From an uncultured Desulfuromonas sp. (GTDB lineage: Bacteria; Desulfobacterota; Desulfuromonadia; Desulfuromonadales; Desulfuromonadaceae), in the NCBI RefSeq assembly GCF_963666745.1, contig NZ_OY762961.1:1972001-2036000 (forward strand): a stretch of DNA of 64,000 nucleotides, written 5' to 3'. The translations under genes were made by a program, and so were the position numbers. The notes beneath the pieces were generated by a model that worked only from the letters and a program-made list of their open reading frames with translations, was not told the origin of the DNA and searched no databases. Within the stretch, counting starts at the first letter, position 1, and each line of letters begins with the position of its first letter. Shown here piece after piece: positions 35,839 to 43,457 of the stretch.

Positions 35839-36090
35839 ATGGCCAAACAGTCGACAATGCAAAAACGCCAAGTGTGGCTTATTTTCTTTTGCCTGGGCAT
35901 TATTATGCTCAATTTCCCCTTTATGCAAATTTTCAACCGCCTGGACACCGTTTTCGGCATCCCTTTGCTCATTTTTTATCTAATGGTCGGCTGGCCTCTT
36001 TCCATTGTCGTTGTTTATCTGTTCAGTGCCTCTCTTGAGGAAAAACCCCAGCAACAGACGGATCTGCCACCAGACAGGGAGCTTGAATGA
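35839..36090 (+). CDS. Small two-helix membrane protein preceding SLC5-type symporter
   Basis: 83 residues with two membrane helices (VWLIFFCLGIIMLNFPFM and LLIFYLMVGWPLSIVVVYLF). Small proteins like this often precede sodium/solute symporter (SLC5) genes and may be accessory subunits; the exact family is not certain. The ATG at 35839 follows GGGGGAGG; a GTG at 35821 would put that site inside the gene. Its stop overlaps the next start as ATGA, so it is tightly coupled to the SLC5-STAC-GAF-PP2C gene. Confidence 0.75.
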   Translation: MAKQSTMQKRQVWLIFFCLGIIMLNFPFMQIFNRLDTVFGIPLLIFYLMVGWPLSIVVVYLFSASLEEKPQQQTDLPPDRELE

Positions 36091-39000
36091 TGTCTGTGCA
36101 ATTTCTCGGCAGTATTACACTGACCTATTTTTTGCTCCTGTTCGGTATCGGCTTTCTCGCTGACAATCTGCGTCGGCGGGGAAAAAGTTTCGTCACCAAC
36201 GCCACAGTCTATTCCCTGTCTCTGGCCGTTTATTGCACGTCATGGACCTATTATGGTAGTGTTGGCCGGGCCGCAACCAGCGGCCTGGATTTTCTCACCA
36301 TCTATCTCGGCCCCACCCTGATCTGTTTCACATGGTGGTTTTTACTACGCAAAATCATCCTGATCACCAAAGAGCAAAACATCGTCAGCATTGCCGACTT
36401 CATTGCCAGCCGCTACGGAAAGTCGACCTATCTTGGTGGGATCGTGACGATTTTTGCGGTGCTTGGCATCGTGCCTTACATTGCACTCCAGCTGAAAGCC
36501 ATCTCACAGACCTTTAACATGCTATGCGGTTCTGACAGCAACCTGACCACCGCTTTTGATTTGCAATATCCGAATCTCCCGCTGGATACCGCGTTTCTTG
36601 CCGCTATTTTCCTGGCAACATTCTGCATTCTTTTTGGAGCCATGAAGCTCAACAGTACGGAACGCCATGAGGGATTGATGGCCGCAGTCGCTCTTGAATC
36701 AATTATCAAATTGAGCGCTTTTTTGGCAGTCGGATTGTTTGTCACCTATGGCATGTTTGATGGTTTTTCTGATCTGTTTCAGCGTTTTCTCGGAGAATTT
36801 CCAGAAAAAGCACAGCTGCTTCTGATCTCGACAGAGAGCAACAACAGTGGCCGCTGGTTTTCCATGACGGTCATGTCCATGATGGCGGTCATGTTTCTAC
36901 CTCGTCAGTTTCATGCCATGGTGATTGAAAACTCCGATCACGAACATATCCGCAAAGCCATGTGGGCATTTCCGACCTATATGTTTTTGCTCAATCTGTT
37001 TGTCTTGCCGATAGCTGTGGCTGGGATCATCACTTTCAGTGGCGATACGACGATGGCCGATTATTACGTGTTGAGCCTGCCCCTGCTGGAACATCAAAAA
37101 CTTCTGGCGATCTTTGTCTTTATTGGCGGATTTTCAGCGGCTGGTGGGATGGTGATGCTGGAATCCGTCGCTTCGGCTACAATGATTCTCAATAACCTGA
37201 TCATGCCGATCATCTTGCGTTTCAACCTGAAAACAGCTGATATTTCAGGCCTGCTGCTCAACATTAAGCGGGTGGCCATTGTTTCAGTCATTTTCCTGGG
37301 TTATTTTTATTATCGCACGCTGGGAGAAACGGAAGCTCTGGTCAATATCGGTCTGATCTCTTTTATGGCAGCCACACAGTTTGCCCCTTCTCTGCTCGGC
37401 GGGATTTACTGGGAGCGCGCCACACAAAAAGGTGCAGCGGCAGGCCTCCTCAGTGGTTTTATTATCTGGTTCTATACGTTGCTGGTTCCGACATTCGTCG
37501 ATGTCGGCTGGCTGTCAACAGACATTCTGACTCACGGCCCTTTTGGGATTGAATGGCTTCGACCAACGGCATTATTTTACCTGAACACGCTTGACATCTG
37601 GTCTCATGCCCTGTTCTGGACCCTGTTTTTCAATATCGGGTTATTCCTTGCCATTTCCATCCTGACATTTCCATCCTCAGTGGAAGCCACTCAGGCCATG
37701 CGTTTTGTTCGTGTTTCCACCTGGCGAGACATCCCACAAAAACGAACACGGATCAGTAAAGCACCGACCATCATGGAGTTTGTCGATCTGATGACCAAAT
37801 TTATTGGTGAAAAACAGGCCAATATGGCCATTGCCAATTATCTTGGTGACCGTGAAATAGACGAAAAGGGCAGCCTGTCTGAATACGAAATTCCCAACCT
37901 CAAACGCTTTACCGAAAAAACCCTTGCCGGATCTGTCGGGACGGCTGCGGCACGAATTATCATCGACAATTATCTGTCGGCACGTGGTAGCAAAATGGAA
38001 GACGTTTTCAATATTTTCGGCACCGTCAGTCTCAGCCGTGACGCCAGCCGTGAACAGCTGAGCGTCCTCTACGAGGCCGCCAATATGATTGCCAGCGGTG
38101 CCGACCTCGATACGATCTTCAACAACATTCTGGAACTTCTGTATCACCAGTTCCGCTTTGACCTGTGTGCCATCCGTCTTTACGATGAGGAGAGCAACCT
38201 TCTCAAAGTGCGATGCTTCAAAGGTATAGACAGCGAATTCCTGTCTCAGGCGGACAGAGAGATCAATGAAGAGACCTGCATCGGCTCCACGTACATCAAT
38301 AACCGGGTGATTTTGGCCAATGATTCGGACTGTACGGACAAACCGGCGTCCATGGAGATCATCCGACGAGAAGGGATCAAATCGTTTGCCCACGCTCCAA
38401 TCACCATTGAAGGGCAGCCGATTGGCGTGTTGTCTTCGTATTCGCGCTATGCCAAGGGGATATACACCGATGAGTTCATCGAGCTCTACAAAAATCTGGC
38501 AGCCCAAATCGGCATTGCTTGGAGAAATGCCCGTCAGACCGCTCAACTGATCGAAGTCAGTGAACAGGAAAAAGAGCTCAAAATTGCTGAAGCCATTCAA
38601 CTAAGCCTGCTGCCGGACAAGATGCCTGACTGCCAGGGAATGGACATTGCGGGCATTTGTGTCCCGGCAAAACAAATCGGCGGTGACTATTTCGATTTTA
38701 TTGAGAAAGACAAGTTACTCGACATTATCATTGCAGATGTTTCCGGTCACAACATTGGTGCCGCGTTGTTGATGGCAGAAGTACGCACCTTTATTCAGGC
38801 GCAGGCCCGCCAGCTCAGTACACCACCGGATGTTTTACACGTTCTCAACCGGTTCATGTATGAGGATTTGACCAATGCTGAACTTTTTATCACCATGTTC
38901 TACCTGCAATACGACGCACTCAGAGGCCGAGTTGCCTATGCGAATGCCGGGCACAACCCGCCACTGTTGCTCCATAATACGACTGGAACATTTGAAGAGC

Positions 39001-39293
39001 TTGATGGTGAAGGAATGATTCTCGGCATCACGCCTGAGATCGACTTTGAAGAAAAACGTGCTTATTTTCAGCCAGGGGATATCCTCGTCCTCTACACCGA
39101 TGGTATTATTGAAACAGAAAACAGCAGTCAACAAATGTATGGTATGGAACGCCTTAAAGCGGCCATCACGGACAACAGTGCTCTTTCAGCCCAAGAGATT
39201 ATCGACAACACCATGAATGATGCCCGCATGTTTCAGGGGCGCCGCCATTTCAATGATGATGTCACCATGATTGTTTTGAAAATTAATCATTAG
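36087..39293 (+). CDS. SLC5 transporter-STAC-GAF-PP2C (SpoIIE/RsbU-type) fusion protein
   Basis: 1068 residues. The first ~545 are a sodium/solute symporter fold (about 13 helices). Then comes a STAC-like helical domain (~555-650, with LAGSVGTAAARIIIDNYL), a GAF domain (~670-820) and a PP2C serine phosphatase (~830-1068) with metal-binding motifs GGDYFDF, DVSGHNIGAALLMAE, LYTDGI and NDDVTMIV all intact. SLC5-STAC modules are known mainly in histidine kinases such as CbrA; here the output is a SpoIIE-type phosphatase. The two following genes encode a STAS antagonist and an RsbW-like kinase, so the phosphatase should dephosphorylate that antagonist. Confidence 0.9.
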   Translation: MMSVQFLGSITLTYFLLLFGIGFLADNLRRRGKSFVTNATVYSLSLAVYCTSWTYYGSVGRAATSGLDFLTIYLGPTLICFTWWFLLRKIILITKEQNIVSIADFIASRYGKSTYLGGIVTIFAVLGIVPYIALQLKAISQTFNMLCGSDSNLTTAFDLQYPNLPLDTAFLAAIFLATFCILFGAMKLNSTERHEGLMAAVALESIIKLSAFLAVGLFVTYGMFDGFSDLFQRFLGEFPEKAQLLLISTESNNSGRWFSMTVMSMMAVMFLPRQFHAMVIENSDHEHIRKAMWAFPTYMFLLNLFVLPIAVAGIITFSGDTTMADYYVLSLPLLEHQKLLAIFVFIGGFSAAGGMVMLESVASATMILNNLIMPIILRFNLKTADISGLLLNIKRVAIVSVIFLGYFYYRTLGETEALVNIGLISFMAATQFAPSLLGGIYWERATQKGAAAGLLSGFIIWFYTLLVPTFVDVGWLSTDILTHGPFGIEWLRPTALFYLNTLDIWSHALFWTLFFNIGLFLAISILTFPSSVEATQAMRFVRVSTWRDIPQKRTRISKAPTIMEFVDLMTKFIGEKQANMAIANYLGDREIDEKGSLSEYEIPNLKRFTEKTLAGSVGTAAARIIIDNYLSARGSKMEDVFNIFGTVSLSRDASREQLSVLYEAANMIASGADLDTIFNNILELLYHQFRFDLCAIRLYDEESNLLKVRCFKGIDSEFLSQADREINEETCIGSTYINNRVILANDSDCTDKPASMEIIRREGIKSFAHAPITIEGQPIGVLSSYSRYAKGIYTDEFIELYKNLAAQIGIAWRNARQTAQLIEVSEQEKELKIAEAIQLSLLPDKMPDCQGMDIAGICVPAKQIGGDYFDFIEKDKLLDIIIADVSGHNIGAALLMAEVRTFIQAQARQLSTPPDVLHVLNRFMYEDLTNAELFITMFYLQYDALRGRVAYANAGHNPPLLLHNTTGTFEELDGEGMILGITPEIDFEEKRAYFQPGDILVLYTDGIIETENSSQQMYGMERLKAAITDNSALSAQEIIDNTMNDARMFQGRRHFNDDVTMIVLKINH

Positions 39294-39312
39294 GACAACA
39301 GGAGATTACCAG

Positions 39313-39648
39313 ATGAATGTTGCTATTGAAGAACATGATCACGTCATTACTCTCACCCTCAAGGAAGAACGCCTTGACGCCCATAACAGCAGTGAGCTCA
39401 AAGCGCAACTCCTGACCTTGTTTGAAGAAGGCAAAGTCAATATTGTTATTGATTTATCGCCGGTCCGCTTTATTGATTCATCCGGACTCGGTGCCTTGGT
39501 TTCCGGTTTTAAAAATGCCAGTTCTCGTGAAGGCGGCTTAAAATTATGCGGCTTGCAATCTCAGGTTAAATCGATGTTTGAGCTGACTCGTCTGCATCGG
39601 GTTTTTGAAATTTTTCCCGGCACAGATGAAGCCCTGGCGAGCTTTTGA
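39313..39648 (+). CDS. Anti-sigma factor antagonist (STAS, RsbV/SpoIIAA-like)
   Basis: 111 residues, a single STAS domain. The phosphorylatable Ser lies in RFIDSSGLGALV, as in SpoIIAA and RsbV. It starts 19 nt after the PP2C fusion gene with AGGAG upstream. It is the expected substrate of the neighbouring phosphatase and of the RsbW-like kinase that follows. No sigma factor gene is next to it, so the final target may be another protein. Confidence 0.92.
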   Translation: MNVAIEEHDHVITLTLKEERLDAHNSSELKAQLLTLFEEGKVNIVIDLSPVRFIDSSGLGALVSGFKNASSREGGLKLCGLQSQVKSMFELTRLHRVFEIFPGTDEALASF

Positions 39649-39659
39649 AACGATTGCTG

Positions 39660-39691
39660 GCGGCGTTACCCTGTTACAGGGTTAGCGCCGC
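39660..39691 (+). repeat. Hairpin between STAS and RsbW-like genes
   Basis: A two-part stem: outer 6 bp (39660-39665 with 39686-39691), a small internal loop, inner 6 bp (39668-39673 with 39677-39682) and a 3-nt loop. No T-run follows, so it is not a terminator. Position, just before the next ribosome binding site, suggests a role in mRNA stability or in setting the antagonist/kinase ratio. Confidence 0.55.
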
Positions 39692-39711
39692 TACAATGAG
39701 GAGAGCCTATT

Positions 39712-40197
39712 ATGGAAAACCAGCTCGAAGTGGACATCAAAGTTCCGAACCAGACGAAGTATCTCAGTCTGATTGGAAAAATTGGTGAAGATGTCGCTTA
39801 TACGTTGAAAAAATTCAACGATAACCGCGAAGAACTCGCCTACCATATCAACCTTGTTCTGACTGAGGCCATGGCAAACGCGATCAAGCATGCCAACCAG
39901 AATGATCCGAACAAGGATGTGCATATCAGTATTTCTCTGTCAGAGAACAAGTTATGTATTAAAGTTTACGATCAAGGGCAGGGATTTGATATCAGTGAGA
40001 TTAAGAAAATCGAGGCTCATCCTGAAGATGAGCACGGACGTGGTATTTTTCTGATTCATGCCCTGATGGATACAGTGACCTACCGGCGCTGCTGTAACGG
40101 ACATGTTCTAGAAATGAGCAAAACCCTTAACGGATCAGATCCGGCAGTTGCAGATGATGATCCATGCGCTGCCCCCCATCCCACTGATAAGCAATGA
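39712..40197 (+). CDS. Anti-sigma regulatory serine kinase (RsbW/SpoIIAB-like)
   Basis: 161 residues of the GHKL ATPase fold: N box LTEAMANAIKHAN, G1 KVYDQGQGFD and G2 GRGIFLIHALMD. Such kinases phosphorylate the STAS antagonist and bind a sigma factor or other target when the antagonist is phosphorylated. The last ~25 residues (acidic, Pro-rich) lie beyond the fold and are encoded in the antisense of the convergent HAD gene, with a 71-nt overlap. GAGGAG precedes the ATG. Completes the partner-switching module. Confidence 0.9.
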   Translation: MENQLEVDIKVPNQTKYLSLIGKIGEDVAYTLKKFNDNREELAYHINLVLTEAMANAIKHANQNDPNKDVHISISLSENKLCIKVYDQGQGFDISEIKKIEAHPEDEHGRGIFLIHALMDTVTYRRCCNGHVLEMSKTLNGSDPAVADDDPCAAPHPTDKQ

Positions 40198-40741
40198 AAC
40201 GGCAGCCAGCTCCGTCCGCGGCAGCCAGATCAAGCTCCGAATCGCCAATGAACGTCAGAGCGCGGGGGGCGATATTAAAGCGGCGCGCAACTTCCTGCAA
40301 CATATCAGGATAGGGCTTTGGTCGTGCCACATCCTGATGGGTAACCACCTCTGTAAAAAAATCACTAAAGCCAAAATAATCAAGTATCCGTGGCATGCTG
40401 CTCCCCCGATTGGTGGCAATGGCCAGCGGAAATCGTCCGTGTAAAGCCGTCAACACCTCTCGAAGTCCCGGTTCAACGGTCAGCTGCGGGATAAACTGAT
40501 CATAATCCACTTGCCCAGCAACGTGCAAAGCCTCTTCAAGGCGTTCTTCACCAAGTAATCCGGCAAACACCTGAGGGCTGGATCCGGTATGGCATAAGTG
40601 AGCGCGTTCTTTTTGCGTGCCATCGACATCCGGTTCACCAAAATAGCGCAGGATGACATTGTAATACGCCAAATTGGCCTGTCGGCTGTCGAACATCACG
40701 CCATCACAGTCATAAACAACAGCTCGGCAATCAGTCTTCAT
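40127..40741 (-). CDS. HAD-superfamily phosphatase, phosphoglycolate-phosphatase-like
   Basis: 204 residues. Motif I is VYDCDGVMFDS with nucleophile Asp and acid/base Asp; motif II is IATNRGS; motif III Lys is in ARPKPYPDM; motif IV is FIGDSELDL. The helical cap is of the beta-phosphoglucomutase/phosphoglycolate phosphatase class. Substrate unknown. Its start overlaps the lgt stop by 11 nt and its end overlaps the convergent RsbW-like gene. Confidence 0.85.
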   Translation of the reverse strand: MKTDCRAVVYDCDGVMFDSRQANLAYYNVILRYFGEPDVDGTQKERAHLCHTGSSPQVFAGLLGEERLEEALHVAGQVDYDQFIPQLTVEPGLREVLTALHGRFPLAIATNRGSSMPRILDYFGFSDFFTEVVTHQDVARPKPYPDMLQEVARRFNIAPRALTFIGDSELDLAAADGAGCRFIAYQWDGGQRMDHHLQLPDLIR

Positions 40742-41522
40742 GTGTCCTCCTCGCGTTTATCCAGACAATCCCCAGAAGTCCGGCGAGGAACATTGGGATG
40801 GAGAGGAGCTGCCCCATACTTAACCCGGCCACCAGTGCTCCAAGATGAGCATCGGGCTGGCGAAAAAATTCTACAATAAAGCGAAACCCCGCGTAACCAC
40901 AGATAAAGGTAAAAAAGACACTGCCAGCAGCTTTATTGAAGCGATAGACCAAAAGTAAAAGGCCTAGTAAAACAGGACCTTCAAGGAAAGCTTCATACAA
41001 TTGACTCGGATGACGCGGCAGCGGCCCTGCGCCAGGAAAAACAACTGCCCAGGGAACCGTGGTCACCCGCCCCCATAATTCACCATTGATGAAATTCCCC
41101 AGACGACCGAAGAACAAGCCAAAACAAGATGAAACCACCAGAATATCGGCAACGAGCGCGACGGGGAGGTTCCTTTTATAACAGAAGTATAGTGCGGCAA
41201 TCACAACACCGATCAGACCGCCGTGAAAACTCATCCCCCCCTCCCAGACAGAAAAAATCTTAGCCGGATTGTGCCAATAGAAAGAGGCATTGTAAAACAA
41301 GACATAGCCGAGACGTCCGCCAAGAACCACACCGAGAACACAAGCAAACAACAGGTCCGCAACGCTATCAGATGACATCACCAGATTCTGCCCTTGACGG
41401 GTCAATCGCCGGATCATGGCATAGGCACAGACAAACCCGGCAAGGTACATCAAACCGTACCAACGGACAGCAAAGGGACCGATCTGAAACGCAACAGGAT
41501 CAATATCAGGATAGGCAATCAT
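40731..41522 (-). CDS. lgt: Phosphatidylglycerol-prolipoprotein diacylglyceryl transferase
   Basis: First enzyme of bacterial lipoprotein maturation, inner membrane. 263 residues and about seven membrane helices. The conserved YGLMYLAGFV with the essential His region replaced in position by Tyr/Gly-rich context, GGRLGYVLFYN, MSFHGGLIG, the Lgt signature GRLGNFINGELWGR and RHPSQLYEA are all present. Overlaps the upstream pseudouridine synthase stop by 4 nt. Lipobox proteins in the window (2479-3234, 51900-52868) are expected substrates. Confidence 0.94.
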   Translation of the reverse strand: MIAYPDIDPVAFQIGPFAVRWYGLMYLAGFVCAYAMIRRLTRQGQNLVMSSDSVADLLFACVLGVVLGGRLGYVLFYNASFYWHNPAKIFSVWEGGMSFHGGLIGVVIAALYFCYKRNLPVALVADILVVSSCFGLFFGRLGNFINGELWGRVTTVPWAVVFPGAGPLPRHPSQLYEAFLEGPVLLGLLLLVYRFNKAAGSVFFTFICGYAGFRFIVEFFRQPDAHLGALVAGLSMGQLLSIPMFLAGLLGIVWINARRTHED

Positions 41523-42454
41523 TGTTCTTCTTTCAGAAGGGACAGAATGCGATTAAAATCCTCCGGTAAGGGAGCTTCAAGATTCAAAGAATGCTGGCTG
41601 ACCGGATGATCACACACCAAGTGGGAAGAGTGCAACATCGTCCGGGGTACAGCCAGTCCTTTTACCGAGATTTCACCCCCATACAACCTATCACCCAGAA
41701 GCGGTGCGCCAGCTTCAGAGAAATGGGCCCTGATCTGATGCATTCGTCCTGTTAGCAGTTCCACTTCAACCAACGCGTGGCCGGACATCCTGTGTAAAAT
41801 CCGGTAGCGGGTATGAGCCTGTTTTCCTCCGTGCTCAACTGATTTTATGCGATTACTTTTCCGGTTTCTGGCCAATTGAGACACAAATTCACCTTGATCA
41901 TCGAGTCCGGGATCTTGAACCAGCGCATGATAAACCTTTTTGACTCGTCGCGATTGCCAAAGTTCAGTCAGTGGCTTATGGGCACGTTTATGGATTGAAA
42001 AGATCATAACCCCGGAGGTTTCACGATCCAGTCGCTGAACCATCGCCAGTTCAGGCTTGTCAATAGGACGATAAGGATCCTTGAGAAAAGTCAGCAAGGC
42101 TTCATACAACGTCCCTTTATATCGTGCCGGCGTCGGTTGTGTTTCCACTCCGGAAGGTTTGTTGACGGCAAGCAGATAACGGTCACGATACAGGATATCC
42201 ACATCACTGAGCCGAAACGGGTTCAGGGGCTGCGTGTCGCGGTAGACATCGACCTGATCACCTCGACGCAGAGAATAACTGCATTTGCGTACTCGGCAGC
42301 CATTGACATGCACCCCTCCAAGGTCGATCATCTTGCGTAATTCAGTTCGTGAAAACATCTCACATTCAGTAGCCAGCCAAAGATCAAGACGTCTCTCGCC
42401 TTCGATTTCCTTAACCAGAAAAGAGCCATGTCGTGATTTTTTATTCGTCATCAC
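41519..42454 (-). CDS. RluA/RluD-family pseudouridine synthase
   Basis: 311 residues: N-terminal S4 domain (~15-80, FSRTELRKMIDLGGVHVNG) and catalytic domain with the Asp in VQRLDRETSGVM. LLTGRMHQIRAHF and GDRLYGG are the other family motifs. It isomerises uridines in 23S rRNA or tRNA; which site is not readable (RluC, RluD or a related type). It is the first gene of a unit with lgt and the HAD phosphatase, divergent from the 6S RNA promoter. Two adjacent ATGs (42454, 42451) are possible. Confidence 0.9.
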   Translation of the reverse strand: MMTNKKSRHGSFLVKEIEGERRLDLWLATECEMFSRTELRKMIDLGGVHVNGCRVRKCSYSLRRGDQVDVYRDTQPLNPFRLSDVDILYRDRYLLAVNKPSGVETQPTPARYKGTLYEALLTFLKDPYRPIDKPELAMVQRLDRETSGVMIFSIHKRAHKPLTELWQSRRVKKVYHALVQDPGLDDQGEFVSQLARNRKSNRIKSVEHGGKQAHTRYRILHRMSGHALVEVELLTGRMHQIRAHFSEAGAPLLGDRLYGGEISVKGLAVPRTMLHSSHLVCDHPVSQHSLNLEAPLPEDFNRILSLLKEEQ

Positions 42455-42473
42455 TTTTAATCATCATTTTTTT

Positions 42474-42501
42474 TTGACAAACATGTTTCGAGTGTTAGAT
42501 T
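42474..42501 (+). promoter_or_regulatory. Strong sigma-70 promoter of the 6S RNA gene
   Basis: A perfect TTGACA (42474-42479), a 16-nt spacer and TAGATT (42496-42501), read away from the pseudouridine synthase. The predicted start is near 42508. Confidence 0.7.
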
Positions 42502-42507
42502 TATATT

Positions 42508-42690
42508 AAAACAACACTCTGGGGTGAGCGAGAAAAGATTTATGTCGCTTGACCAACACTATTTTATTTGGGAGTAACACAACATCGGTGAGCAAGCCTG
42601 AAAAACGATCAGGACGCCTGAAGAGGTTGATACAACTCCCCTCCTAAGACACGGTCAAGAACCTGTCTCAGCCGCCACCCCGGAGATGTT
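42508..42690 (+). ncRNA. ssrS: 6S RNA
   Basis: 6S RNA binds the sigma-70 RNA polymerase holoenzyme by mimicking an open promoter. The transcript folds into a long rod: a closing stem of 10 bp or more between CTCTGGGGTG (42517-42526) and CACCCCGGAG (42676-42685), close to the E. coli closing stem (CUCUGAGAUG with CAUCUCGGAG); a second helix CTTGACC/GGTCAAG (42548-42554 with 42653-42659); a third GGGAGT/ACTCCC (42570-42575 with 42635-42640); and a terminal hairpin (42597-42601 with 42609-42613). The central bubble lies between the second and third helices. GGTGAGCA and the AGCCGC stretch also recall enterobacterial 6S. No reading frame is present. End points are good to about 5 nt. Confidence 0.82.
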
Positions 42691-42742
42691 TAATACGCAA
42701 AAAGCCTCACAGTTGTGAGGCTTTTTGCGTATTAAACATCTC
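42683..42742. terminator. Perfect 29-bp inverted repeat, bidirectional terminator
   Basis: Arms 42683-42711 and 42714-42742 are perfectly complementary over 29 bp with a 2-nt centre. A run of five A in the left arm and five T in the right arm gives U-tracts in both directions. It ends 6S RNA on the plus strand and lies 10 nt after the thioesterase stop on the minus strand. The left arm begins inside the 3' strand of 6S. Confidence 0.85.
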
Positions 42743-42752
42743 GTGACCGCGA

Positions 42753-43148
42753 TTAGTCCAGAACATGTTTTTCCAGAACAAAACAGGTAAACTCTCCCGT
42801 AAAGACAGGTTTGTCATTGACCTTGACCATGCATTCGACCTGGTGTCTGTTTTTTTCAGTTGTGACAAGTACAGCGGTCGCAACAGCGACATCTCCGGCC
42901 CGGACAGGAGCCAGAAAGCGATTTTGTGAGGCACCAAGAACCACAGTCGGTTCATTGACGGCCAACATCGCAGCATAATCAGCCAATCCGAAAATAAATC
43001 CACCATGAACAAGGCCTTGTGGATCAGCGACCATGGACTCTAGGGTCACCAGCTCAACAATGGCTTTCCCTGGTTCAAGCGACAGAGGCCGACCAACAAG
43101 AGTCGGTGAAATGCACGCATGAGTCGTTGGAAGCATGGAATCAGTCAT
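42753..43148 (-). CDS. Hotdog-fold thioesterase, PaaI type
   Basis: 131 residues of a single hotdog domain. The HGG motif (GLVHGGFIFGLADYAAM) with the following acidic residue is the PaaI/DUF4442 active-site helix. It should hydrolyse an acyl- or aryl-CoA, but the substrate is not evident. It begins 2 nt after the ihfB stop, so it is the last gene of the rpsA-ihfB region. Its end is marked by the 29-bp inverted repeat. Confidence 0.85.
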   Translation of the reverse strand: MTDSMLPTTHACISPTLVGRPLSLEPGKAIVELVTLESMVADPQGLVHGGFIFGLADYAAMLAVNEPTVVLGASQNRFLAPVRAGDVAVATAVLVTTEKNRHQVECMVKVNDKPVFTGEFTCFVLEKHVLD

Positions 43149-43150
43149 GA

Positions 43151-43432
43151 CTAATCAAGATCTACACGCTCGCGCAGTTCTTTACCGGTTTTAAAAAAAG
43201 GAGTTTTCTTCGATGGAATATCGATCAGGTTGCCACTCTTGGGATTACGCGCCTGACGAGCTTCACGCTCACGAATGGAGAACGACCCGAAACCACGGAT
43301 TTCAACGCGGTCTCCATTGATCAGAGCAGACCCAATGCTGTCAAAAATCGTATTGACCACCAGTTCAGATTCTTTTTTGTTCAACTCGGATGTCGATTCC
43401 ATCAATCGTTCAATCAGTTGGCTTTTCGTCAT
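43151..43432 (-). CDS. ihfB: Integration host factor beta subunit
   Basis: 93-residue HU/IHF protein that bends DNA. MTKSQLIERL, EIRGFGSFSIREREARQARNP, the intercalating Pro arm (RNPKSG) and FKTGKELRERV agree with IHF-beta more than HU. Its place downstream of rpsA and sppA is a conserved arrangement (rpsA-ihfB in enterobacteria). IHF typically assists sigma-54 promoters, such as the one proposed at 22559. Confidence 0.9.
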   Translation of the reverse strand: MTKSQLIERLMESTSELNKKESELVVNTIFDSIGSALINGDRVEIRGFGSFSIREREARQARNPKSGNLIDIPSKKTPFFKTGKELRERVDLD

Positions 43433-43457
43433 TTTATTCTCCCCAATACAATAGCTC

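Noticed and set aside
37677-38600. 307-codon minus-strand frame within the SLC5-PP2C gene
   Set aside because: Antisense to GAF and PP2C domains that are clearly coding; no family or ribosome binding site.
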